DNA of 64,000 nt from Poriferisodalis sp965116715 (GTDB taxonomy: Bacteria > Actinomycetota > Acidimicrobiia > Acidimicrobiales > Poriferisodalaceae). The translations under genes and the position numbers were made by a program. Below are positions 33,142-41,154 of the stretch, one piece after another (the stretch's first letter is position 1; every line of letters starts with the position of its first letter). The notes below the pieces were generated by a model. The model was not told the DNA's origin, searched no databases, and saw nothing but the letters and a program-made list of their open reading frames with translations. The stretch spans positions 1,860,001-1,924,000 of the forward strand of contig OZ220724.1 in NCBI GenBank assembly GCA_965116715.1. Reading direction: 5' to 3'.

Positions 33142-33582
33142 TCAACCAGCGGATCGCCTCCGCGTCCAGAGCCACGCAGCCACCCCAGTCTGCAATGCCA
33201 CGATCAGGAGCACCCCGCCTGATATCGCCCTTCCGGTTGGAACCGAGATCGAGAATGAGGCAGCGTGGGCGAGCAGGACCAGCGCTGCCGTAATGGCATA
33301 CCCGGCGAGTACTAGCGTCAGAATGCTCCGCAGGACAGACCGCTTTCGTGAAGACCTCAGTCTTTGTCGATCCTCTAGTGGGTTTCGATTCTCCCGTTCG
33401 AGGCCCTCAGCAGCCCGCTGCGGCCCGAATGCGTCTATCAGAGCCGAGCCCAGCAACAGCAGCGTGAACTCAACCACACTCAAGCGCCCGCGCACCAACA
33501 GCGCAGCCCAGACAGCAGCGGCCGCGCCAGCAATGGCAGCTCTACGCAGATGGAAAGCCGTGAAGTTGCCGAATCGGGCCAT
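33142..33582 (-). CDS. Small multi-span membrane protein, unknown function
   Basis: A 146-residue protein with about four hydrophobic segments (near residues 15-30, 35-52, 88-108 and 115-135) separated by an Arg/Glu-rich cytoplasmic loop (LERENRNPLEDRQRLRSSRKR). No family was recognised. An alternative TTG start lies at 33600. It follows the secreted-protein gene by 55 bases on the same strand, and the two may be functionally linked. Confidence 0.6.
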   Translation of the reverse strand: MARFGNFTAFHLRRAAIAGAAAAVWAALLVRGRLSVVEFTLLLLGSALIDAFGPQRAAEGLERENRNPLEDRQRLRSSRKRSVLRSILTLVLAGYAITAALVLLAHAASFSISVPTGRAISGGVLLIVALQTGVAAWLWTRRRSAG

Positions 33583-33601
33583 AGCAAAATAAGGCTGCAA
33601 C

Positions 33602-33621
33602 GCGTCGAGGAATCTCGACGC
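33602..33621. terminator. Perfect 8-bp hairpin between the secreted- and membrane-protein genes
   Basis: GCGTCGAG, loop GAAT, CTCGACGC. Read on the minus strand it lies 16 bases after the secreted-protein stop, without an immediate T-tract, so it is at most a weak terminator or a stability hairpin separating the two genes. Confidence 0.4.
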
Positions 33622-33637
33622 CGCTTTTGGCTTCAGT

Positions 33638-34504
33638 TCAATTGCAGTATGTGCTGTTTCGGTAGATTAGCGGTACCGGAATCACATGACCGATCAGCTT
33701 GATCTTGAGGCATCGTGACGTGGCCTCCGCCGAACAAGCGAGGCCGACCACCGTGGCAGCAGCCGCCACGATTGCCGCCACGAGAGGACCAGTGACGAAA
33801 GACGCTACACCGGAACGAATGAACGCACCAAAGCTCGCGATACCTCCGCTGCATATCACCGACGTCTCACTTCGATTGAAGTAGATCGTCGAGCTAAAGT
33901 AGCCTGCATCGAAATCGGGATCTGCATACACCGGGTATGCACTTGGGTCGACACTGTCAACGTGCTGGATCAATGTTGAGCCATCGAGTTCGAAATACGT
34001 CTTGACCTCGTCGCCATTTGCATCTCGAGCCCATGGTTGCTTGAACAGGCCGACGGGAACTCCTTGGTCGGTGAGCACGGCGACTGATCCGTCCGCCAAG
34101 AGGCTCAAGGTTGCCTTGTTGGGCATGCTGAGTTCAAATGAGAGTTTGTGCTCGCTGAATTCATCCGCGAGGATCGCAACTACCGTAAAGGTGAGGTCAT
34201 CCTGCTTCGCGATGAGTTCAACGCCCTCAAAAGCCTTTGAATACTGCTTCTCGCCGCTTTCCAGCTCTTTCTCTGTGTCCAAGACCTTCTTATCTACCAC
34301 GACACCGATTTCATAGCCGTCATGTCCTGCTTCGACGAGAGCGCCGAAAGTAGTTTCGCCGAGCGATTCGGCGCTGGACTGGTCCTCCGGCTCTTCGCCG
34401 CCATCAGTTTCGGCAGCAGCAGGGAGTGCCAACACCGTCAAGAGCATTGCGGCGCAGATGACGGCAGTTGTCAACTTGCGAACAACAAATGAGGAATTCT
34501 TCAT
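33638..34504 (-). CDS. Secreted protein with C-terminal hydrophobic, four-cysteine region
   Basis: A 288-residue protein. A signal peptide spans residues 1-31 (MKNSSFVVRKLTTAVICAAM start, cleavage likely after ALPAAA). A middle domain contains TYFELDGSTLIQHV and AYPVYADPDFDAGY, a pattern I associate with an uncharacterised actinobacterial secreted family. The last 75 residues hold a long hydrophobic stretch flanked by cysteines (VICSGG, GLACSAE, SRCLKIKL, STYCN). AGGAT precedes the ATG at 34504. Base composition is visibly lower in GC than the flanks. A membrane-active or surface role is possible, but no function is established. Confidence 0.75.
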   Translation of the reverse strand: MKNSSFVVRKLTTAVICAAMLLTVLALPAAAETDGGEEPEDQSSAESLGETTFGALVEAGHDGYEIGVVVDKKVLDTEKELESGEKQYSKAFEGVELIAKQDDLTFTVVAILADEFSEHKLSFELSMPNKATLSLLADGSVAVLTDQGVPVGLFKQPWARDANGDEVKTYFELDGSTLIQHVDSVDPSAYPVYADPDFDAGYFSSTIYFNRSETSVICSGGIASFGAFIRSGVASFVTGPLVAAIVAAAATVVGLACSAEATSRCLKIKLIGHVIPVPLIYRNSTYCN

Positions 34505-34641
34505 ATGGCTGATCCTACTGGGTGAAATGAGTACCTCGCCGCACAAGTCGTTTCATGGGATGAGCAAACGTATTGTCCCTGGCTAGGGCCAGCCGCTCCA
34601 GACGAATTCCGCCGGGTTGGAGGATCGGCGAGGACAAGCCG

Positions 34642-34662
34642 CCCGGTAGCCTCACGCGACCC
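34642..34662 (+). repeat. Right 21-bp direct repeat of the accessory block
   Basis: Identical to 30898-30918. It contains TAGCCT at 34647-34652 and lies 76 bases before the glycosyltransferase ATG, so it may carry that gene's promoter. Confidence 0.7.
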
Positions 34663-34738
34663 CGGCGAAGCGGCCCGGCTCGCACGCGTGTTGCTGGATG
34701 CTCGCTCGCTGGGTTCTCGCTTGCGGACGGAGGCTCCG

Positions 34739-36061
34739 ATGGCACCCGAGAATGGGCTGGTCGAAGCTGAGCGTCCGCTGCGCATCGCGCTGCTGACCTA
34801 CCGCGGCCATCCCTGGGTCGGCGGCCAGGGCATCTACGTTCGCCACCTGGCGCGTGAGCTGTCGGCGCTGGGCCACAGCGTCGAGGTGTTCAGCGGGCCG
34901 CCGTACCCGCACCTCGACCCCGGCATCAAGCTGACCGAGCTGCCCAGCTTGGACCTGTACCGCATGCCCGACCCGTTCCGGGTACCCAAGCTGGCCGAGT
35001 TCCGCTCGCCGATCGACGTGCTGGAGTGGGCCATCACCTGCACGGCCTCGTTCGCCGAACCGCTCACGTTCAGCCTGCGGGCATACCAGGCACTGCGCAG
35101 CCGGCTGGACGAGTTCGACCTGGTGCACGACAACCAGTGCCTCGGCTACGGCATCGACTGGCTGCGCCGGTCGGGCATGCCCACGCTCGGCACCATCCAC
35201 CATCCGATCACGGTGGACCGGCGGCTCGAGATCGCCCATGCGCCCACCCGCGGCAAGCGGCTCGCCCTGCGGCGCTTCTATGCCTTCACCCGGATGCAAA
35301 ACCGGGTGGCGCGACGCCTCGACCGCATCGTCACCGTGTCGACCAACAGCTTCGACGACATCGTGACCGACTTGGGCGTGGACCCCGCCCGGCTGAACAT
35401 CGTGACGGTCGGTGTCGATCCGCAGCAGTTCCGACCGCTGCCGGACGTGACGCCGGTACCGGGTCGGCTCATGACCACCGCCAGCGCGGATGTCGCCATG
35501 AAGGGCCTGGCGTACCTGCTCGAAGCACTGGCCAAGCTGCGCACCGAGGATCCCTCGCTGCACCTTGTGGTGATCGGCCGGCCCAAGGACGATTCGGCGG
35601 CGAGCCGGCTCATCGATCGGCTCGACCTCGCCGGCAGCGTCGAGTTCGTTTCCGGCGTGCCCGACGAGCGCATCGTCGAGCTCTACAACGAGGCGCAGCT
35701 GGCCGTGGTGCCGTCCCTGTACGAGGGTTTCTCGCTGCCAGCAGTCGAAGCGATGTCGTGCGGGGTGCCGCTGGTGGCCACCACCGGGGGTGCGTTGCCC
35801 GAGGTCACCGGCGTCGACGGCGAGACCTGCCTGCAGGTGCCGCCCGGCGACTCCGAGGCGCTGGCGGCACGCATCGGCTGGGCGCTCGCCCAGCCCGATC
35901 TGCGGGCAACCGTGGGGGCGGCTGGACGGGCGCGGGTGAAGGCCAGCTACTCGTGGGCCGCCACGGCCCGCAACACCGTCGAGCAGTACCGGGCGCTGCT
36001 GGCCGGCGCCCCAGCGCGGCCGCCCCGCTGGCGTGACTTCAAGGCGCTCGCCGGGCGCTGA
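34739..36061 (+). CDS. GT4-family glycosyltransferase
   Basis: A 440-residue GT-B fold enzyme. The N-terminal acceptor domain shows YRGHPWVGGQGIYVRHLA. The C-terminal nucleotide-sugar domain shows KGLAYLLEAL, PSLYEGFSLPAVEAMSCGVP and TGGALPEV, the E-x7-E retaining GT4 signature. GGAGG lies 5 bases before the ATG at 34739, which is preferred over an in-frame ATG at 34688. The stop overlaps the next start (TGATG). Donor and acceptor are unknown; the neighbours suggest a lipid or surface-glycan pathway. Confidence 0.92.
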   Translation: MAPENGLVEAERPLRIALLTYRGHPWVGGQGIYVRHLARELSALGHSVEVFSGPPYPHLDPGIKLTELPSLDLYRMPDPFRVPKLAEFRSPIDVLEWAITCTASFAEPLTFSLRAYQALRSRLDEFDLVHDNQCLGYGIDWLRRSGMPTLGTIHHPITVDRRLEIAHAPTRGKRLALRRFYAFTRMQNRVARRLDRIVTVSTNSFDDIVTDLGVDPARLNIVTVGVDPQQFRPLPDVTPVPGRLMTTASADVAMKGLAYLLEALAKLRTEDPSLHLVVIGRPKDDSAASRLIDRLDLAGSVEFVSGVPDERIVELYNEAQLAVVPSLYEGFSLPAVEAMSCGVPLVATTGGALPEVTGVDGETCLQVPPGDSEALAARIGWALAQPDLRATVGAAGRARVKASYSWAATARNTVEQYRALLAGAPARPPRWRDFKALAGR

Positions 36062-36843
36062 TGCTCACCGTCGACTACGAGCGTCTCGGCGCCATGAGCG
36101 GCGACCGGGTGCTGGACCTGGGCTGCGGCGCGGGCCGTCACGCCTTCGAGAGCGCCCGCCGCGGCTGCGTCACCGTGGCATCAGACCGCGATCCCGACGA
36201 GCTGCGCACCGTCACCGACATGTTCGCAGCCATGGATGACGCCGGCGAGATCGAATCGCCCGCCGATCAGCAGCTCGGCCATGCAGTCGTGGCCGATGCC
36301 ACCGCATTGCCGTACCCCGACGCCAGCTTCGACCGGATCATCGCGGCGGAGGTGCTCGAACACATCGTCGACGACGAGCGGGCCATCGCCGAGCTGGCGC
36401 GGGTGCTGCGTCCCGGCGGCACCATCGCCGTGACGGTTCCGGCGCGAGCCGCCGAACGAGTCTGCTGGGCACTGTCGGCTGACTACCACGCACCCGCGGT
36501 GCCCGGCGGCCACGTGCGCATCTACGGTGCCAGCGAGCTGCGGGCGAAGCTGGCAGCGGCAGGCCTGCACGTTTCCGACAGTCACGGCGCGCACGGCCTG
36601 CACACGCCGTACTGGTGGCTGCGCTGCCTCGTGGGACCGCACAACGACGAGCATCCGCTGGTGCGGGCCTACCACCGGCTGCTGGTGTGGGACATGACTG
36701 CCGCACCGCCGCTGACGCGCACGCTCGACCGGTTCCTGAACCTCGTGCTGCCCAAGTCGACCGTGCTGTACGCCTACAAGTCCCGTGCTCAGCAGACGGC
36801 AGCGTCACTCGCCGAGCCGGTGGAAGCCGCCCATGCAGCCTGA
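36061..36843 (+). CDS. Class I SAM-dependent methyltransferase
   Basis: A 260-residue enzyme with motif I VLDLGCGAGRHAF near residue 20, post-I acidic residues in VASDRDPDEL, motif II/III around YPDASFDRIIAAEVLEHIVDD, and VLRPGGTIAVTVP. It belongs to the methyltransferase-11 type. The start overlaps the glycosyltransferase stop by one base, so the two are coupled. A later segment, HGLHTPYWWLRCLVG, suggests a hydrophobic or glycolipid substrate, which is inference. Confidence 0.92.
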   Translation: MLTVDYERLGAMSGDRVLDLGCGAGRHAFESARRGCVTVASDRDPDELRTVTDMFAAMDDAGEIESPADQQLGHAVVADATALPYPDASFDRIIAAEVLEHIVDDERAIAELARVLRPGGTIAVTVPARAAERVCWALSADYHAPAVPGGHVRIYGASELRAKLAAAGLHVSDSHGAHGLHTPYWWLRCLVGPHNDEHPLVRAYHRLLVWDMTAAPPLTRTLDRFLNLVLPKSTVLYAYKSRAQQTAASLAEPVEAAHAA

Positions 36844-37957
36844 ACGCGCTCCCTACGAGATCGCCGCCGCGCCCGACGCCGGACCGGAAGGCCGGTCACG
36901 TTTCGCCACCGCCCACGACGACGGACGTGCCGGCCCGACCTCGCTCGTGGAGCAGGCCGCCCATCTTCTGACTGTCGCGCAGGTGGAGGCCACCGCCGAC
37001 GCCATCGAGGCTTGCCAGCAGCCCGACGGTCTCATCCTGTGGTTCGACGGCGGGCACGCCGATCCGTGGAATCACGTGGAAGCCGCCATGGCGCTCGCTT
37101 CAGCGGGGCGTCACCAGGCAGCCGAGCACGCATACGACTGGCTGCAGGCGAACCAGCATGACGCGGGCAGCTGGCACAACTACTACACCGCACTCGGCGT
37201 CAAGGATCCGCAGGTCGACACGAACTGCTGCACCTATGTCGCCGTGGGCGTGTGGCACCACTGGCTCGCCACCGGCGACCGTGGCTTCGTCGAGGCAATG
37301 TGGCCGACCATGTCCCGGGCACTCGACTTCGTGGTCGGCCTGCGCAAGCCCACCGGGCACGTCCCGTGGGCGGTGCACGCCAACGGCACGCCGTGGCCGT
37401 ACGCACTGCTCACCGGGTCGTCGTCGATCGCGCACTCGCTCCGCTGCGGCATCGCCCTGACACACGTGCTGGGACGCGAGTGTCCGCACTGGGGGCGGTC
37501 TGCCACAGAGATCGAGCGGTTGATCCGTCACCGACCGGACTCGTTCGAGCCCAAGGACCGCTGGGCGATGGATTGGTACTACCCGGTGCTGTGCGGCGCG
37601 CTCGAAGGTGCGCAGGCACGAGCTCATCTCGCAGCGGGCGCTCCCAAGTTCCTGTTGCCCCAGGGCGTGCGCTGCGTGGCCGACCAGGCCTGGGTGACCG
37701 CAGCAGAGACCTGCGAGTGCGCGCTCGCCTACCTGCGCACCGGCGACAGAGTGACTGCTCGCCGACTCTTCGAAGCCACGTCTGCAATGCGAAACGCCGA
37801 CGGCAGCTACTACACCGGCTGGGTCGTGCCGCAGAGCAAGACCTTTCCGGATGCCGAGCGCACCAGCTACACCGCAGCGGCCGTGCTGCTGGCCACTGAC
37901 GCGCTCGACCACCGCAGCAGCGCCGCCGGCGCGCTCATCACGACGCCGGGTCGCTAG
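36833..37957 (+). CDS. Prenyltransferase-like / alpha-alpha barrel protein
   Basis: A 374-residue protein whose repeats resemble the alpha-alpha barrel of prenyltransferase, terpene-cyclase or glycoside-hydrolase folds: DPWNHVEAAMALASAGRH, NCCTYVAVGVWHHWLATGD and TSYTAAAVLLATDAL. It overlaps the methyltransferase end by 11 bases. Homologues in actinobacteria are often called 'prenyltransferase' and sit with GT4 and methyltransferase genes; no reaction is established. The 3' end overlaps the facing methyltransferase gene by 20 bases. Confidence 0.8.
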   Translation: MQPERAPYEIAAAPDAGPEGRSRFATAHDDGRAGPTSLVEQAAHLLTVAQVEATADAIEACQQPDGLILWFDGGHADPWNHVEAAMALASAGRHQAAEHAYDWLQANQHDAGSWHNYYTALGVKDPQVDTNCCTYVAVGVWHHWLATGDRGFVEAMWPTMSRALDFVVGLRKPTGHVPWAVHANGTPWPYALLTGSSSIAHSLRCGIALTHVLGRECPHWGRSATEIERLIRHRPDSFEPKDRWAMDWYYPVLCGALEGAQARAHLAAGAPKFLLPQGVRCVADQAWVTAAETCECALAYLRTGDRVTARRLFEATSAMRNADGSYYTGWVVPQSKTFPDAERTSYTAAAVLLATDALDHRSSAAGALITTPGR

Positions 37958-38567
37958 CCGGTCTGGCAAGCACGCGCAGGCTGCCCTCGGCGGCGTGCTC
38001 GATGAAGCCGTCGTCGAGGGCGCGCAGCCAGATCTCGTACGGGGGCCGGCCGCCGTCGGCGGGATTCGGGAACACGTCGTGGATGGCCAGCAGGCCACCG
38101 GGCATCACCTTGGGCGACCAGGCCTCGTAGTCGGCGTGGGCGGGTGCGGCTCCGTGGCCGCCGTCGATGAACACCAGCGCCGCGCCGGCGAAGTGCGCAG
38201 CCACGGCGACCGAGTCGCCGACGATGGCCACGACAGTGTCCTCAAGATCGGCGTCGATGAGCGTCTGGCGCAGCACCGGCAGCGAGTCCATGCGACCGGT
38301 GACCGGATCGACCAGCTCAGCGTCGTGGTGCTCCCAGCCGGCTTGCATCTCTTCCGAGCCCCGGTGGTGATCGATGGTGAACAGCACGCCGCCCGCCTCC
38401 GCGGCCGCCGCCCCCAGGTACACCGCCGACTTGCCGCAGTACGAGCCGATCTCCACCAGCGGTCCCCGTGGGGCAGCCTCGGCGGCTGCCCGGTACAGCG
38501 CCAGGCCCTCGTCGTGGGGCATGAAGCCCTTCACCTGCTGGGCCAGCACCGCCAGTTCGGGTTTCAT
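37938..38567 (-). CDS. Class I SAM-dependent methyltransferase (CmcI/MT24-like)
   Basis: A 209-residue enzyme with the SAM-binding segment GPLVEIGSYCGKSAVYLG and the acidic motif VFIDGGHGAAPAHADYEAW followed by GGLLAIHDVFP, as in the methyltransferase-24/cephalosporin hydroxylase group. It faces the barrel-protein gene, with a 20-base convergent overlap, and is preceded by the GtrA gene, whose stop overlaps this start (ATGA). The substrate is unknown. Confidence 0.88.
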   Translation of the reverse strand: MKPELAVLAQQVKGFMPHDEGLALYRAAAEAAPRGPLVEIGSYCGKSAVYLGAAAAEAGGVLFTIDHHRGSEEMQAGWEHHDAELVDPVTGRMDSLPVLRQTLIDADLEDTVVAIVGDSVAVAAHFAGAALVFIDGGHGAAPAHADYEAWSPKVMPGGLLAIHDVFPNPADGGRPPYEIWLRALDDGFIEHAAEGSLRVLARPASDPAS

Positions 38568-39025
38568 CGGCGCTCAGAGGCCGGGCCCGCTGCGAGACGG
38601 GCATCGGGACCGCGGCGGGATGGCTCCTCGGGCCGGGCGAACAGCACCCGATCCAGCAGGATGAACTTGCCCGCCCACAGCACCCCGAAGCCGACCAGGT
38701 TCGCCGCTGAGACCGCCACGGCGGACTGCCACCACATTTCGGCGAGCCCGACAAGGACAGTGGAGATGCCGAGACCCGCAAGGCTGTAGGCCCAGAACGG
38801 CAGGATCTCGCCGGTGAGCGAGTGGCGATCGGTGCGAGACCACACCCAGCGCCGGTTGGCGTAGTAGGCCGGCCCGGCGGCAACGCACACCGCCACCACA
38901 TTGGCCACAACCGCAGGCCACTCCAGCACCGCGTACGCCACGACCAGCACCGATTGGGTCACCAGCACCGTGCCGGCCGACACCATGCTGTAGCCGACCA
39001 GCCGCCCGAAGAACCCCCACCTCAT
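38564..39025 (-). CDS. GtrA-family membrane protein
   Basis: A 153-residue protein with four hydrophobic segments. The family marker GPAYYANRRWVWSRTDRH follows the second. GtrA-like proteins are proposed to move or flip polyprenyl-phosphate sugars for cell-wall or O-antigen glycans. Its coupling to a methyltransferase and its nearness to a GT4 enzyme fit a surface-glycan locus. Confidence 0.9.
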   Translation of the reverse strand: MRWGFFGRLVGYSMVSAGTVLVTQSVLVVAYAVLEWPAVVANVVAVCVAAGPAYYANRRWVWSRTDRHSLTGEILPFWAYSLAGLGISTVLVGLAEMWWQSAVAVSAANLVGFGVLWAGKFILLDRVLFARPEEPSRRGPDARLAAGPASERR

Positions 39026-39097
39026 CGCCCGCGCCTCACTACGGATATCTCAGGGCGCGGGGCGCTGTGGCAGGGTGTCGCAGGCGAAGCGCAGAGG

Positions 39098-39601
39098 TCA
39101 CTGCTCGGCAGGAGCGCTCGGACGGTAGAACGCCGCCAGCAGCAGCAGCGTCGAGACCAGCCCGCCGGCGATGGCGACCACGAACCAGACCGGACCGCTC
39201 CAGTCGAGACCCAGCGCGTTGTCCACCGACCAGTCGCCGGGACCGGTGGCCGCCACCGCAGCCGCGGCGACGGCCAGCACGAACACGTACTCCCAGCCTT
39301 CCCGGATGATGAAGAAGCCGTTCTTGCGGTGGCCCACCCAACCGGCGGTGGTCATCACGCCGATGAAGGCCATCGCGCTCAGCGGCGTCAGCAGCCCGAG
39401 CGCCAACCCCAAGCCGGCGCCGATCTCGGTGAGGGCGGCGAGGTAGGCGTGCATCAGGCCCGGGCGCAGGCCCTCGGCAGCGAACCAGTTGCCGACGCCA
39501 CGGATGCCGCCCCGGAACTTGGCGATGCCATGCAGCGCCAAGGTGACGCCCACGATCACGCGCAGGACAAACAGGCCCAAGTTGATGCTGTCGGGATCCA
39601 T
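39098..39601 (-). CDS. DoxX-family membrane protein
   Basis: A 167-residue protein with four membrane segments and the DoxX pattern LRVIVGVTLALHGIAKFRGG near the N-terminus and LTPLSAMAFIGVMTTAGW in the middle. DoxX proteins are linked to redox and thiol-stress complexes in actinobacteria, but this single gene lacks the SodA/SseA partners that would point to that complex. It stands alone between GtrA and the GNAT gene. Confidence 0.88.
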   Translation of the reverse strand: MDPDSINLGLFVLRVIVGVTLALHGIAKFRGGIRGVGNWFAAEGLRPGLMHAYLAALTEIGAGLGLALGLLTPLSAMAFIGVMTTAGWVGHRKNGFFIIREGWEYVFVLAVAAAAVAATGPGDWSVDNALGLDWSGPVWFVVAIAGGLVSTLLLLAAFYRPSAPAEQ

Positions 39602-39648
39602 GGCTCCGGAGCCTCCTCAGTCGGCTTGGCGGGATTCGCGCACGGTAG

Positions 39649-40113
39649 TCAGAGTTCGAGCCGGTACACGTTGGTGTTCCGCAGGTTGAAGCCGAGCCGG
39701 GCGTACAGGCGGTTGGCGGCCTCCCGGTCCGGCCGGGACGTGAGATCAACGGTGCGCGCCCCGGCATCTCGGGCGATCCCGATCGCGTGCTGGTTCAATG
39801 CCTCGCCGATGCCGCGCCCGCGTGCGGCCTCGTCTACAACGACGTCTTCGATCCAAGCGCGCAGGCCGCTGGCCAGCGGGAAGAGCACCAGAATCATCGC
39901 GCCGACGACGGCGTCGGAGCCGTCCCGGGCGATCAGCACCGTGTTGGCAGGGTGACCGACAATCCGCTCCAGCGCCGCGGCGTCAGGCGGCGGCGAACTG
40001 GACAGCTGCGGGTGCAACCGCGCAAACGCACCGACCAGCTCATCGCCGACCCGCTCGCACACCTCGATCCGCACATCAGGATTCCCCGCACCGTGCTCAG
40101 CCACGCTGCGCAT
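39649..40113 (-). CDS. GNAT-family N-acetyltransferase
   Basis: A 154-residue acetyl-CoA-dependent transferase. The acetyl-CoA loop is VVDEAARGRGIGEALNQHAIGIA (R-G-x-G-I-G), and the C-terminal strand-helix TVDLTSRPDREAANRLYARLGF completes the fold. The acceptor is unknown. Divergent from the PAC2 gene, with a 60-base shared upstream region. Confidence 0.9.
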   Translation of the reverse strand: MRSVAEHGAGNPDVRIEVCERVGDELVGAFARLHPQLSSSPPPDAAALERIVGHPANTVLIARDGSDAVVGAMILVLFPLASGLRAWIEDVVVDEAARGRGIGEALNQHAIGIARDAGARTVDLTSRPDREAANRLYARLGFNLRNTNVYRLEL

Positions 40114-40160
40114 CGTACGACCACGGGGTCGCGCAGGGTCGGCTCAGTTCGGGCTGCCGC

Positions 40161-40166
40161 TAGCCT
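40161..40166 (+). promoter_or_regulatory. Likely -10 box (TAGCCT) for the PAC2 gene
   Basis: TAGCCT ends 7 bases before the GTG start, and no ribosome site is visible between them. This spacing suggests a leaderless transcript beginning at or next to the start codon. The same hexamer lies in the 21-bp repeat upstream of the glycosyltransferase. Confidence 0.45.
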
Positions 40167-40173
40167 CGCCGAC

Positions 40174-41037
40174 GTGGGCCATCTTGAGTGGTTGGAGCGA
40201 CCCGAACCCGGCAAGGACACCATCCTCATCGCAGCGTTTTCGGGCTGGAACGACGCCGGCGATGCGGCCACCGAGTCTGCCAAGTACCTGCGCCGGCGCT
40301 TCCGCTGCCATCCGGTGGCCCATATCGACCCCGAGTACTTCTACGACTTCGCCTCGGTGCGGCCCAGCGTGCAGGTGACCGACGGCGAGCGGAAGATCGA
40401 CTGGCCCACGCCCGATGTGCGCATCGGCGAGGTCGACGACGGCCGGCCGGTGGTCACCGTGCTGGGCGTGGAGCCTCGTCTGCGCTGGCGCACCTTCTGC
40501 GACGTCATCATCGAGATGGCCAACTCGCTGGGCGTGTCCACCGTGGTGACGCTGGGCGCGCTGCTCACCGACACGCATCACAACGCGCCGGTCAACGTGG
40601 TGGGCGCATCCAACAACACGGCCCTGAATCTGAACATGGGCTTGCGCCAGTCGACCTATGAGGGCCCCACCGGCATCATCGGCGTGCTGAACGACGCCTG
40701 CCACCGGGCCGGCTTCGACAGCGTGTCGTTCTGGGCCACCGTGCCCACCTACGTGCACAACTACCCCTCGCCGAAGGCCGCCCTAGCACTCGCTGAGCGG
40801 GTGGGGCAGTTCCTGGGCGTGTCGCTGGGCGAGTCCGAGCTGCACAGCGCGGCGGCCAACTACGGCCGCCAGATCGACGAGCTCGTCGCCGGCGACGACA
40901 CCCTCGCCCAGTACGCGCAGCAGATCCTCGAGGAATCCGCCGCCGAAGCCGTCGAGGACTTCAGCGAGATGGTCGAGAACCCCGACGGCCTCATCGACGA
41001 GCTGGAGCAGTTCCTGCGTCAGCAGGAACCAGACTGA
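40174..41037 (+). CDS. PAC2-family protein
   Basis: A 287-residue protein of the proteasome-assembly-chaperone-2-like family, common in actinobacteria. Family features are ILIAAFSGWNDAGDAATESAKYL at the N-terminus and VVTLGALLTDTHHNAPVNVVG in the middle; the C-terminus is acidic and helical (NPDGLIDELEQFLRQQ). The cellular role in bacteria is not settled. The GTG at 40174 begins the conserved GHLEWLE block; the frame is open further upstream inside the divergent GNAT gene. Confidence 0.93.
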   Translation: MGHLEWLERPEPGKDTILIAAFSGWNDAGDAATESAKYLRRRFRCHPVAHIDPEYFYDFASVRPSVQVTDGERKIDWPTPDVRIGEVDDGRPVVTVLGVEPRLRWRTFCDVIIEMANSLGVSTVVTLGALLTDTHHNAPVNVVGASNNTALNLNMGLRQSTYEGPTGIIGVLNDACHRAGFDSVSFWATVPTYVHNYPSPKAALALAERVGQFLGVSLGESELHSAAANYGRQIDELVAGDDTLAQYAQQILEESAAEAVEDFSEMVENPDGLIDELEQFLRQQEPD

Positions 41038-41044
41038 TCGACAC

Positions 41045-41099
41045 AGCACCCCCGCGAACCCACGAGATGGAAATCTCTGCCAACGAGCACGGGGGCGCT
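41045..41099. terminator. Compound hairpin between convergent genes
   Basis: Outer arms AGCACCCCCG (41045-41054) and CGGGGGCGCT (41090-41099) pair with one mismatch. Inside, GAGAT-GGAA-ATCTC (41064-41077) forms a perfect 5-bp stem with a GNRA tetraloop. It lies between the PAC2 and glnD stop codons, where a bidirectional terminator would be expected. No T-tract follows. Confidence 0.5.
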
Positions 41100-41154
41100 G
41101 CGTCACTTCGGACTGTAATCGGGCACCGCGGCAAGCGGCAAGAGAATTGTGCGA

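Larger units (their letters stand above)
30898..34662. mobile_element. Candidate accessory island between hemE and the glycosyltransferase
   Basis: Bounded by two identical 21-base direct copies. Inside are a broken NYN gene, a short hypothetical gene, an intact IS, a membrane protein gene and a secreted protein gene; the stretches at 30.9-31.6 kb and 33.1-34.6 kb are visibly richer in A/T than the rest of the window. No integrase is visible, so the insertion mechanism is unknown. Without the block, hemE and the glycosyltransferase gene would be divergent neighbours. Confidence 0.45.

Noticed and set aside
32299..33222. A second long frame through the IS
   Set aside because: It overlaps the transposase in another frame, lacks motifs and runs past the right inverted repeat.
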